Shown: in pieces, positions 1-5,118 of the stretch
How the letters are laid out: every line of letters begins with the position of its first letter
Numbering within the stretch: position 1 is the stretch's first letter
Source: Coxiellaceae bacterium UBA1530
Lineage (GTDB): Bacteria; Pseudomonadota; Gammaproteobacteria; Coxiellales; Coxiellaceae
Reading direction: 5' to 3'
Assembly (NCBI GenBank): GCA_002323325.1
Contig: DCQA01000055.1
Span: 27,049 to 33,763, forward strand
DNA: 6,715 nt
Program-made: the position numbers and the translations under genes
The notes under the pieces: generated by a model
What the model saw: the letters and a program-made list of their open reading frames with translations, nothing else
The model's database searches: none
Told to the model about the DNA's origin: nothing

Positions 1-1
1 T

Positions 2-457
2 ACACAAGCGCTGCAGGGTGTTATACAGTCAGGGACTGGTCGTCAAGCTAAAGTCTTACATCGTAGTGATTTAGCCGGTAAGACTGGGACAACGAATAAG
101 CAAATGGACGCGTGGTTTTCAGGATTTAATAGTCACTTAGTCACGACAGTATGGGTAGGCTTCGATGATTTAACACCGTTACATGAATATGGCTCTAAGG
201 CAGCACTACCGATTTGGATTGATTTTATGCGAGTTGCTCTGGCTAAAACATCGTTAGCGACGCTACCCGAGCCCCCTGGACTATTGCAGGTTCGTATAGA
301 CCCCAGTAATGGATTGCTCGCGCATCCTGGACAAAAGCAAGCGATCTTTGAAACATTTCGACAAGCCCATGTGCCAACTCAATTTTCCCCTGATCAGGGC
401 GATGTCCTAATGGCACAGGATCATGGAGCGGAGTCAGCTGATTTACCGTTGTTCTAA
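2..457 (+). CDS. mrcA: Penicillin-binding protein 1A, C-terminal part (5' truncated by window edge)
   Basis: This is the last 151 residues of a class A, bifunctional penicillin-binding protein, a membrane-anchored periplasmic enzyme that polymerises glycan strands and cross-links peptides in peptidoglycan. Only the end of the transpeptidase domain is visible. The diagnostic KTGTT box (third active-site motif of penicillin-binding transpeptidases) lies at about bases 80-94. It is preceded by a GVIQSGTGRQAK segment and followed by the DAWFSGF and VWVGFDD strands typical of this fold. The stretch EYGSKAALPIWIDFM and the final tail match the end of proteobacterial PBP1A. The SxxK and SxN motifs and the glycosyltransferase domain are outside the window. 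The reading frame is open from base 2, so the Met at base 104 is internal and not a start. It ends in TAA and converges on the leftward gene with a 53-bp gap. The family call is firm; PBP1A rather than another class A paralogue is the likely reading. Confidence 0.93.
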   Translation, partial: TQALQGVIQSGTGRQAKVLHRSDLAGKTGTTNKQMDAWFSGFNSHLVTTVWVGFDDLTPLHEYGSKAALPIWIDFMRVALAKTSLATLPEPPGLLQVRIDPSNGLLAHPGQKQAIFETFRQAHVPTQFSPDQGDVLMAQDHGAESADLPLF

Positions 458-469
458 AATTAGCTAATT
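458..469. repeat. 12-bp perfect palindrome between convergent genes
   Basis: AATTAGCTAATT is a perfect palindrome immediately after the PBP1A stop codon, in the 53-bp gap between two convergent genes. It could contribute to transcript ends on either strand, but it has no GC-rich stem and no convincing T-run, so I do not call it an intrinsic terminator. No stronger terminator is visible in this gap. Confidence 0.35.
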
Positions 470-510
470 CAATGCAAGGATTTCGAACCCCTGCTGAGCC
501 ATGCTGCAAT

Positions 511-990
511 TTATTGGGTACTAAACGGTAGTGACGAGTGATGTAATACGATGCGTAACTCTTCTGAGGATGATTGTTTATAACCAAATGTGTAGTCAAC
601 CAGTGTCTTTTGATCTTTGGTATCGGTAAAGGTGTATTGCCCCATGGCAATGATCATTTCATGGTGAGTATAGATTTGATGATTAATAAATACGATGTTT
701 GTCCAGGGTGCGAGGGCAAAGCCTTGATCTTCTTCATACGCTGGATTGTTGCCAACAAAATACGATAAAGCACCTTCAAACGTGTCACGAAAGGGATTGA
801 TTGACGCTTTGGTTGGCTTAAACAGAACGATGCCATCTTCATGGTCGTAATTATAGAGAGAGTGAATGACTGTTCTTGCGCTAGTCTGATAATCCTGACC
901 TTTGAGATAAGCTTCACCAATAGCAATCAATCCGTTTGCCCAGGCATTTTGAGCGCGTTCAACCTGTGTCAGGGTGTTTTCGTCAGTCAT
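511..990 (-). CDS. NTF2/SnoaL-like small protein (family often labelled phosphoribosyl-AMP cyclohydrolase)
   Basis: This is a 159-residue cytoplasmic protein without signal peptide or membrane segments. It resembles a proteobacterial family of about 150 residues with an early helix (ERAQNAWANGLIAIGEAY, residues 11-28), then VLFKPTKA (55-62), EGALSYFVGNN (72-82), FALAPWT (91-97), MGQYTFTD (116-123) and a final LHHSSLP (149-155). Proteins of this type are often named phosphoribosyl-AMP cyclohydrolase in databases. The pattern of helices followed by a curved sheet suits an NTF2/SnoaL-like fold, and I see no HisI-type Cys/His zinc motif, so that name is probably wrong. The real activity is unknown. 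The start is supported by a purine-rich AAAGAGAGAG stretch just upstream. The gene is convergent with PBP1A and shares a 135-bp divergent gap with the monooxygenase pseudogene. Gene call is strong; family is recalled from memory. Confidence 0.85.
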   Translation of the reverse strand: MTDENTLTQVERAQNAWANGLIAIGEAYLKGQDYQTSARTVIHSLYNYDHEDGIVLFKPTKASINPFRDTFEGALSYFVGNNPAYEEDQGFALAPWTNIVFINHQIYTHHEMIIAMGQYTFTDTKDQKTLVDYTFGYKQSSSEELRIVLHHSSLPFSTQ

Positions 991-993
991 GGT

Positions 994-1003
994 CTCTCTC
1001 TTT
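994..1003 (-). promoter_or_regulatory. Ribosome binding site of the NTF2-like gene
   Basis: On the minus strand the sequence AAAGAGAGAG ends three bases before the ATG at 990. It is a purine-rich but imperfect Shine-Dalgarno match and supports the chosen start. Confidence 0.45.
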
Positions 1004-1113
1004 GAATCGGTTAAAAACGGCGTTCACTTTAGCATGACTGATTTTACGCACACAATAGGGTTTCTGGTGTTGGGTAATTGTTTTGTATACGATGGTTGTA
1101 ACGATGTATTCGA

Positions 1114-1120
1114 TGAGGAG
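1114..1120 (+). promoter_or_regulatory. Ribosome binding site of the decayed monooxygenase gene
   Basis: TGAGGAG lies five bases before the ATG at 1126. A good Shine-Dalgarno sequence in front of a broken gene shows that the 5' end of the pseudogene is the original gene start, so decay happened inside the coding sequence. Confidence 0.6.
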
Positions 1121-1125
1121 CCAGG

Positions 1126-1444
1126 ATGTCGGATCAAACTCCGGTTTTAATTGTTGGCGCGGGTCCAGTTGGTTTAACAGCGGCGGCTTTTCTAACGCAC
1201 TACGGAATTCCTGTTCGCATTATCGATAAAAAATTAGAGGCCACACAGTGGGTATTAGCGTGCGCTGGCTACCACAGTGTGTTGCGTGATGATTGTCATG
1301 TGCCTTATGTCGTGAAGACCTGCAGTTTAAGTTTATTATGATTGATGCACCACTAGAGTGGGACCATTCATTAGACCCGATGGCTATATCGCTTGTGTGA
1401 CTTATGACGAAGAAAAGATTAGGGCCTATATAGATCAGTTGTGA
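1126..1444 (+). pseudogene. FAD-binding monooxygenase (PHBH-like) pseudogene with internal deletions
   Basis: This is the remains of a flavin-dependent aromatic-ring hydroxylase type enzyme, normally about 370-550 residues. Residues 1-40 carry the FAD-binding Rossmann fingerprint (VLIVGAGPVGLTAA, residues 7-20) and the strand VRIIDKK. The sequence then jumps directly to WVLACAGYHSVLRDD, which resembles the mid-protein DG motif (usually GADGAHSxVR) with the Asp replaced by Ala. The first frame stops at 1341. A possible continuation in another frame lies at 1323-1370 (FKFIMIDAPLEWDH), and a third frame at 1370-1444 carries the family's C-terminal segment IRPDGYIACV, ending in DQL and TGA. Most of the FAD and substrate domains are gone, so no active enzyme is expected. 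The reading needs at least two deletions plus frameshifts. A short 71-residue peptide from 1126-1341 could still be made. Confidence 0.82.
1371..1441 (+). repeat. Copy 1 of a 71-bp direct repeat (monooxygenase C-terminal segment)
   Basis: This segment, encoding the RPDGYI region through DQL, aligns without gaps to 3248-3318. By eye 56 of 71 positions match (about 79 percent), and both copies read in the same orientation. They are better explained as diverged homologous gene ends than as a mobile-element repeat, because substitutions leave the protein motif intact in both. Confidence 0.8.
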
Positions 1445-1457
1445 TGCTGTATTTTTT

Positions 1458-1472
1458 CAATTAAAGTAATTG
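1458..1472. repeat. Small AT-rich inverted repeat
   Basis: CAATTA and TAATTG flank a three-base AAG loop, just after the pseudogene stop and before the small secreted-protein gene. The stem is too AT-rich for a confident terminator. It might be an operator or chance. Confidence 0.25.
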
Positions 1473-1490
1473 TCTAGGATTAAATGACAC

Positions 1491-1495
1491 AAGGA
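1491..1495 (+). promoter_or_regulatory. Ribosome binding site deciding the start at 1502
   Basis: AAGGA lies six bases before the ATG at 1502, a better spaced match than the AGGA only four bases before the ATG at 1484. It favours the shorter protein, which then begins as a compact signal peptide. Confidence 0.55.
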
Positions 1496-1501
1496 TTGGT
1501 A

Positions 1502-1984
1502 ATGCGAATAGTAAACGTTTTTTTAGGGTTAGCGATCGTCATAAGTAGCATCATGGTGATAGCTCAAGGTGCTGAGTCAGATCAACAGGCGGATAGTTTT
1601 TTTTTGATACCCTATAACATCCAATCAGTGGGTGATGCCATGACCGATAAACAGTGTCAGCAGCAGTTAGATCATAAGCTTGAATACCAAATTGTTAATG
1701 ATAAGCCTGTTTTTAAAGCTAATGATTCATCAATCAAGAGTCAGCAATATCGGCGTTTAACCACTACTTACATCAGCCAGCAACAACGTTTATTTACAGG
1801 GGTCTATCAGGTTAAAAAGAAGGATCAAGATAACGCTGTCAAGCAATATGCTGTACAGGTTGCTTTTTTATTAAATACGGATACTCAGAGTATTCGCGGT
1901 AGTTGGTATATCCCAGGAGCTTGCAAAGCTAACTTGATTGGACTTCAAGAACACTTAAATGATTGGCATCACGACCCATCATAG
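1502..1984 (+). CDS. Small secreted or membrane-anchored protein of unknown family
   Basis: This is a 160-residue protein that I do not recognise. It opens with Met-Arg and an uninterrupted hydrophobic stretch (residues 3-21), followed by AQG-AE, a plausible signal peptidase I site near residue 23 (periplasmic or secreted). If uncleaved it would be a single-pass anchor. The mature part is polar and Gln-rich, with two cysteines, one in TDKQCQQQL and one in IPGACKANL, that could form a disulfide. A beta-rich pattern (VYQVKKK, YAVQVAFLLN, IRGSWYIPG) suggests a small globular domain. The longer start at 1484 would add six residues before the signal peptide and has a poorer ribosome site. The gene ends 12 bp before the transporter and probably shares its transcript. 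A periplasmic partner of the transporter is possible but unproven. Confidence 0.75.
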   Translation: MRIVNVFLGLAIVISSIMVIAQGAESDQQADSFFLIPYNIQSVGDAMTDKQCQQQLDHKLEYQIVNDKPVFKANDSSIKSQQYRRLTTTYISQQQRLFTGVYQVKKKDQDNAVKQYAVQVAFLLNTDTQSIRGSWYIPGACKANLIGLQEHLNDWHHDPS

Positions 1985-1987
1985 TGC

Positions 1988-1993
1988 AGGTGA
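1988..1993 (+). promoter_or_regulatory. Ribosome binding site for the TTG start of the transporter
   Basis: AGGTGA, complementary to the anti-Shine-Dalgarno end of 16S rRNA (UCACCU), sits just before the TTG at 1997. An in-frame TGA at 1991-1993 rules out any earlier start, and the first in-frame ATG is inside the third helix, so TTG is the likely initiator. Confidence 0.55.
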
Positions 1994-1996
1994 AGG

Positions 1997-3184
1997 TTGT
2001 CTCCTAATATTGCTATTCTAAAGCGTGTAGCGGGTTTAAAAAACTTCCACACGCTTTGTCCTTTTTTGATCGCATATGGACTATTTTGTGGGTTAAGTCT
2101 CTTTAACGTTTTTTTTCTACAGTCTCTATTTGCAATTGCGGTGATTCTTTTAGAAATACCGGCGGGTGTTTTGTCCGACTGTTATGGGCGAAAACACTGT
2201 GTGTGTTATGGTGCTGTCATGGCGATCGTTTCAGCGAGTTTGTTCTTGCTTTGGACGAGTTTTTTTGGGTTTGTTCTAGCAGAGTTAGCGTATGCTATGG
2301 CGTTTGTGTTGTTTTCTGGTAGTGATACGGCACTATTATTTGAGTCCAGTGACCGTCAACAGTATTTGCATCATGAGTCACGTGTTCAAGCCTATTCTCG
2401 AACTTCGGAAGGATTATCCGGTTTCATAGGTGGTCTAGCCTATACGTTATCCATTGTCTTGCTACCCATACTTGATCTTATCGCAGCTATTTTATTGCTG
2501 TATCACACCTTGAGCTTGAAAGAGGTTAGATCATCTTACCCTACTCAGTGGAGTGCTTCGCAGCTGCGACTGGCCTGGTTAGAACAATGGCGATCTTTGA
2601 AGCAGCATTTCATGAATCCCGATAACGGCTTTATTCGTCTTGTGATACTTTTTTCTGCTTTTGTCAGTACGATCACCTTGTCGATGTTCTGGTTACTTCA
2701 AGTATGGTTTGCTCAGCATCATTTAGCACCTTATTGGATGGGTTGTGTTTGGTTGGTGTATCACAGCTGTTCTGCTTTCGCATCTTTATGGGCTAAGCCT
2801 TGCATGGCTCGTTTGTCGGTCGACAAACTATTCATAAGCCTATTTTTAGGTTGTACCTGTGTGGTGATGATTGGTGGGGTGGTGTCATCACAAGGAGTGC
2901 TGATCATATTTTTACTATCTGCTTTATTATTTGGATTCAAAATGCCCTTTATCTTTTGTGTGATTAATCAGTCGGTATCACATGATAATAGAGCAGGGTT
3001 ATTAAGCTTAGATTCTTGTGTGAGCAGAGCGCTCTTTGCTGTGATTTCTTTGGTTATCGGTTACGTTGTTCAGGTGTTTTCTTTTCAGGCTGCATTTTAT
3101 GTACTGACAGGGTTGCTAGTACCAGGTGTTATTTCACTGTTATTGTTGATAAAAAAACAACAGAGTATTTCGCATACGATGTAA
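1997..3184 (+). CDS. Major facilitator superfamily transporter
   Basis: This is a 395-residue inner-membrane protein with about twelve hydrophobic segments, the usual length and topology of MFS secondary transporters driven by proton or other ion gradients. The MFS motif A in the helix 2-3 loop is clear: GVLSDCYGRKH at residues 57-67. Helix 4 carries SGSDTALLFESSD, resembling the SGxDxALLYDS segment of a bacterial MFS subgroup of unassigned efflux proteins. A charged, poorly hydrophobic linker near residues 175-210 separates the two six-helix halves, as expected. The start is TTG. The protein ends in a Lys/Gln-rich cytoplasmic tail. It follows the small secreted-protein gene by 12 bp and overlaps, at its stop codon, the edge of a monooxygenase remnant in another frame. 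Substrate is unknown. Export is more likely than uptake by subgroup resemblance only. Despite the surrounding decay the reading frame is intact. Confidence 0.9.
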   Translation: MSPNIAILKRVAGLKNFHTLCPFLIAYGLFCGLSLFNVFFLQSLFAIAVILLEIPAGVLSDCYGRKHCVCYGAVMAIVSASLFLLWTSFFGFVLAELAYAMAFVLFSGSDTALLFESSDRQQYLHHESRVQAYSRTSEGLSGFIGGLAYTLSIVLLPILDLIAAILLLYHTLSLKEVRSSYPTQWSASQLRLAWLEQWRSLKQHFMNPDNGFIRLVILFSAFVSTITLSMFWLLQVWFAQHHLAPYWMGCVWLVYHSCSAFASLWAKPCMARLSVDKLFISLFLGCTCVVMIGGVVSSQGVLIIFLLSALLFGFKMPFIFCVINQSVSHDNRAGLLSLDSCVSRALFAVISLVIGYVVQVFSFQAAFYVLTGLLVPGVISLLLLIKKQQSISHTM

Positions 3185-3320
3185 TCGCTGCTAATTCACT
3201 CGAGGTACCTGAGGCATTAGCACACTTACCCAGCCAGTATTGTTTGGTTCGACCCGATGGGTATATTGGTGGTGTGAGTGATGATGCGGAGAAGATAGGC
3301 GCCTATTTAGATCAGTTGGG
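3178..3320 (+). pseudogene. C-terminal remnant of a second FAD-binding monooxygenase
   Basis: In a frame different from the transporter, and starting at its stop codon, the sequence reads as about 48 residues of the C-terminal end of a flavin monooxygenase: VIAANSLEVPEALAHLPSQY, then CLVRPDGYIGGVSDDAEKIG and AYLDQLG. The RPDGYI box is the family's conserved C-terminal motif and is shared with the first pseudogene. No Rossmann fingerprint or other monooxygenase part precedes it, because the transporter gene occupies that space. The frame stays open to a TGA at 3372, but residues after about 3320 show no resemblance I recognise. A Met-initiated version starting at 3016 would be mostly an out-of-frame reading of the transporter. 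I read this as a leftover 3' end, not as an expressed gene. Its end overlaps the stop codon of the leftward 511-codon gene. Confidence 0.72.
3248..3318 (+). repeat. Copy 2 of the 71-bp direct repeat (monooxygenase C-terminal segment)
   Basis: Same orientation and no gaps relative to 1371-1441, with about 56 of 71 matching positions by eye. The two copies lie 1877 bp apart and bracket the secreted-protein and transporter genes. Confidence 0.8.
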
Positions 3321-4847
3321 CATATCGAAAGTTGTTATGGAGGGAGTGCCGTTTTTGGGAGTACTAACCTGATCACGATAGGCTGCAAACATGCCGGAAT
3401 TAATGGCGGGATTGTGGGCAGGGGCTTCCATACCCACCCCATTTTCGTTGGCTGCAGCTTGCATGCCATTGGCTTTAATGTCTGACTCTAACGTTGCTGG
3501 TTTAGCGCGTATTCCTGTGATTGTTAATGTACAGGGACTTTCTTCGTTATTCAGATAAAGCGTGATTGTTTTTTTATCACCTTCAGCTATGAGTTTTGAG
3601 AGTGCGAGTTCAATCAGTGTTTTGACAGAGTCGTTGTTGATACAGTTGGGTGTGTTTAAATACAGTGCCCTGTCGAAGTCTTGATTGCTGTAAAGATAAG
3701 CGCAGGTTGCAAAAATGTTGGCAGCGATAATGTCCTCGTCTTTAGTGATACCCGAATTTTTGATGGTAGTGATTATAAGGCGAGTTTTTGCATCATATCG
3801 AGTAATAGATTCTAACGTACTAGCTTGTTTATCTTTAGCGTCTTTACTAACAGGTAGAGTATGGGTGATCTTAACTGAGTCAAATTCAGTAGCTTCTGCA
3901 GAAAAGGTAGAGGTGTCTTTCTGAGTAAATTGAGAGGATGTGATGTTCTGTGCCAAGTCTTTTAGTGTTTGCTGATCGTCAATGTAATTTGGGAAAGCTT
4001 TGTAAGCACTCACCATGGTGGTATCTACTGATTCAGTTGCGATCTCGTCATGCTTTGCATCAATGAGCAAAGGTCTTAGCTGACTGTCGATATTTTTGAT
4101 CTTTTTATCACACGAAATGGCATCATTACCATTGCGTGCGTAGACTTTTGCAATTTCAGGGTTATGTAGATAGCATTTCATCGATTTATTTGTCTGTTCA
4201 AGAGCTTCCAATTTCTCCAGAAGTATCTTTTTTTGTCCTTGCAGACGATCAATCTTCGCTTGCCTGTTTTCTTGGCTTATGGTGAGTGTTGGATCAGTCG
4301 TGCTTGCCTCATCAGAGCGGGGTTGTAAGGTATGTGTCACCGTATAACTGAGCTCGAACAGTGCTTTTTGAGTTTGTTCCCAGCTAGGTTGTTGGTTTCC
4401 AGTGAGATGTTTGAATGGCTCCAGCTGTTTTTTTAAGTGGATGAGTCTTGGATTTGGATTTTCCTGAAGGGCTTGAGACAGTTGTTGGAGTGATTCCAGG
4501 TAAGTCCTATTATCTATCGGCTCTGGTAATTTGATGCTAATTGGATGGACTTTCTCGCACAGTGATGTAATTCGCTGTTGCACGCCAATGCCTAAATACC
4601 GCTTGGGGAGTGAGGTATTATCGGCGGTGTTCGGTTGTGTGTGTTGTTGTGTGTCTGGACACTTGAAGAGAGGTTTCTGATCAAGTCGTTTGCGTAACGC
4701 AGTATCATTAGTAGAGGTCGATAAAGTTGGTTGAGTGTTGAGCATGAGTGCGTCAAGCGCACGCAACACAGCGATACGTTCATCCGTATGGGCTTGCTGA
4801 TGCTGCTGTGTCCAGCTGGGTGTGGTCGTTGAGTGCTGTTCTGTCAT
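3312..4847 (-). CDS. Coiled-coil protein of unknown family, candidate secreted effector
   Basis: This is a 511-residue hydrophilic protein with no signal peptide or transmembrane helix, and I recognise no family. Residues 1-80 are rich in Gln, Thr, His and Asn and look disordered. Residues 100-180 look helical. A strong charged heptad-like stretch at about 193-262 (DRLQGQKKILLEKLEALEQT at its core) predicts a coiled coil. Residues 340-450 resemble a globular alpha/beta region, with IIAANIFATCAYLYSNQDFD and TITLYLNNEESPCTLTITG. The tail is Ala/Asn/Pro-rich and ends TTFDMPN. It has no glutamate-rich E-block of the kind common in Dot/Icm substrates, though a hydrophobic residue sits at -3. The ATG at 4847 is the first possible start after an in-frame TAA (4857-4859) and has no Shine-Dalgarno sequence. 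A PmrA-box-like element lies upstream. The stop codon falls inside the monooxygenase remnant. The gene is sound; the effector role is inference from the promoter, solubility and coiled coil. Confidence 0.85.
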   Translation of the reverse strand: MTEQHSTTTPSWTQQHQQAHTDERIAVLRALDALMLNTQPTLSTSTNDTALRKRLDQKPLFKCPDTQQHTQPNTADNTSLPKRYLGIGVQQRITSLCEKVHPISIKLPEPIDNRTYLESLQQLSQALQENPNPRLIHLKKQLEPFKHLTGNQQPSWEQTQKALFELSYTVTHTLQPRSDEASTTDPTLTISQENRQAKIDRLQGQKKILLEKLEALEQTNKSMKCYLHNPEIAKVYARNGNDAISCDKKIKNIDSQLRPLLIDAKHDEIATESVDTTMVSAYKAFPNYIDDQQTLKDLAQNITSSQFTQKDTSTFSAEATEFDSVKITHTLPVSKDAKDKQASTLESITRYDAKTRLIITTIKNSGITKDEDIIAANIFATCAYLYSNQDFDRALYLNTPNCINNDSVKTLIELALSKLIAEGDKKTITLYLNNEESPCTLTITGIRAKPATLESDIKANGMQAAANENGVGMEAPAHNPAINSGMFAAYRDQVSTPKNGTPSITTFDMPN

Positions 4848-4853
4848 GCAGAC

Positions 4854-4859
4854 AGTTTA
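4854..4859 (-). promoter_or_regulatory. Possible -10 box of the 511-codon gene
   Basis: On the minus strand TAAACT (four of six matches to TATAAT, including the important first two and last bases) starts 15 bases after the second TTAA of the upstream box. A transcript would start about seven bases further on, at or next to the ATG at 4847, which would make the mRNA leaderless. Confidence 0.4.
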
Positions 4860-4866
4860 AGGGATG

Positions 4867-4886
4867 AACATTAACACAATATTAAT
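4867..4886 (-). promoter_or_regulatory. PmrA-box-like tandem element upstream of the 511-codon gene
   Basis: Read on the minus strand, two nine-base units ATTAATATT and GTTAATGTT are separated by GT, giving TTAA-N7-TTAA with an 11-bp period. As I recall it, the Legionella/Coxiella PmrA consensus is cTTAATatT repeated with a two-base spacer; the units match it at eight and seven of nine positions. PmrA is the response regulator of the PmrAB two-component system and activates many Dot/Icm effector genes. The element overlaps where a -35 box would be, as expected for an activator-dependent promoter. Confidence 0.55.
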
Positions 4887-4891
4887 TTGTT

Positions 4892-4912
4892 TGAAAAAAT
4901 CATGTTTTTTCA
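4892..4912. repeat. Inverted repeat in the divergent promoter region
   Basis: TGAAAAAA and TTTTTTCA form perfect eight-base arms around a five-base TCATG centre. It lies just upstream of the leftward PmrA-like box. It could be an operator for another regulator, or simply composition-driven. Confidence 0.45.
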
Positions 4913-5049
4913 CTGAAAAAGATGGGGAATGTCAGTGGCTAATCATATTCAGGTCAAGGTATTGCCTCTTTGGAGGGCATTTATTGGGGTATCTCATTGA
5001 ATAATATTGAAAAAAAATTTCCTCGAGTATGTCGAAAAAAAACACAATA

Positions 5050-5069
5050 GTTAAGATTCCCTTAATACC
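5050..5069 (+). promoter_or_regulatory. PmrA-box-like tandem element upstream of the rightward gene
   Basis: GTTAAGATT and CTTAATACC are separated by CC, again TTAA-N7-TTAA with an 11-bp period. Each unit matches seven of nine positions of the cTTAATatT unit I recall for Legionella and Coxiella PmrA. It takes the place of a -35 box, and the second TTAA starts 15 bp before a perfect TATAAT, the same spacing as on the opposite strand. Confidence 0.55.
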
Positions 5070-5076
5070 CATCAGT

Positions 5077-5082
5077 TATAAT
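5077..5082 (+). promoter_or_regulatory. -10 box of the rightward gene
   Basis: A perfect TATAAT hexamer, with no recognisable TTGACA-like -35 at 16-18 bp, as expected for an activator-dependent promoter. Transcription would begin near 5089, leaving an untranslated leader of about 30 bases before the ATG at 5119. Confidence 0.6.
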
Positions 5083-5118
5083 ATCTGGCAGTAATTAATG
5101 AGATATGAGTGATAGTAC

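Larger units (their letters stand above)
4848..5118. other. Divergent intergenic regulatory region
   Basis: These 271 bases separate two genes transcribed away from each other. Each end holds a PmrA-box-like element and -10 box facing its own gene. The middle is AT-rich, with an inverted repeat at 4892-4912 and eight-base A-tracts at 5010-5017 and 5035-5042, which could bend DNA or serve as UP-type elements. I see no ORF of note, RNA gene or terminator here. Confidence 0.6.

Noticed and set aside
476..492. T-arm-like sequence on the minus strand (AGGGG, TTCGAAA loop, TCCTT) suggesting a tRNA 3' end or attachment site
   Set aside because: The five-base stem depends on two G-T wobbles, there is no CCA or acceptor partner, and the upstream sequence is the end of a protein gene with no D-arm or anticodon arm.
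243..650. 135-codon minus-strand open frame running across the PBP1A end and the NTF2-like gene end
   Set aside because: It overlaps two well-supported genes in other frames and has no family resemblance, so it is a shadow frame.
574..926. Short open frames inside the NTF2-like gene on both strands
   Set aside because: They lie wholly within a supported gene and have no recognisable protein motifs.
3016..3177. Met-start of a frame leading into the second monooxygenase remnant
   Set aside because: This part is an out-of-frame reading of transporter helices, Cys-rich and unlike any monooxygenase; only the part from about 3178 shows homology.
3715..3924. 69-codon plus-strand open frame antisense to the 511-codon gene
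   Set aside because: No ribosome site or motif was seen, and the opposite strand is better supported.
4592..4783. 63-codon minus-strand open frame inside the 511-codon gene
   Set aside because: It is a second frame of the same strand in low-complexity Thr/Gln codons, a shadow of the larger gene.
4964..4978. GCCTC-TTTG-GAGGGC hairpin as an intrinsic terminator
   Set aside because: The stem is short with a bulge, no T-run follows, and both neighbouring genes run away from it.
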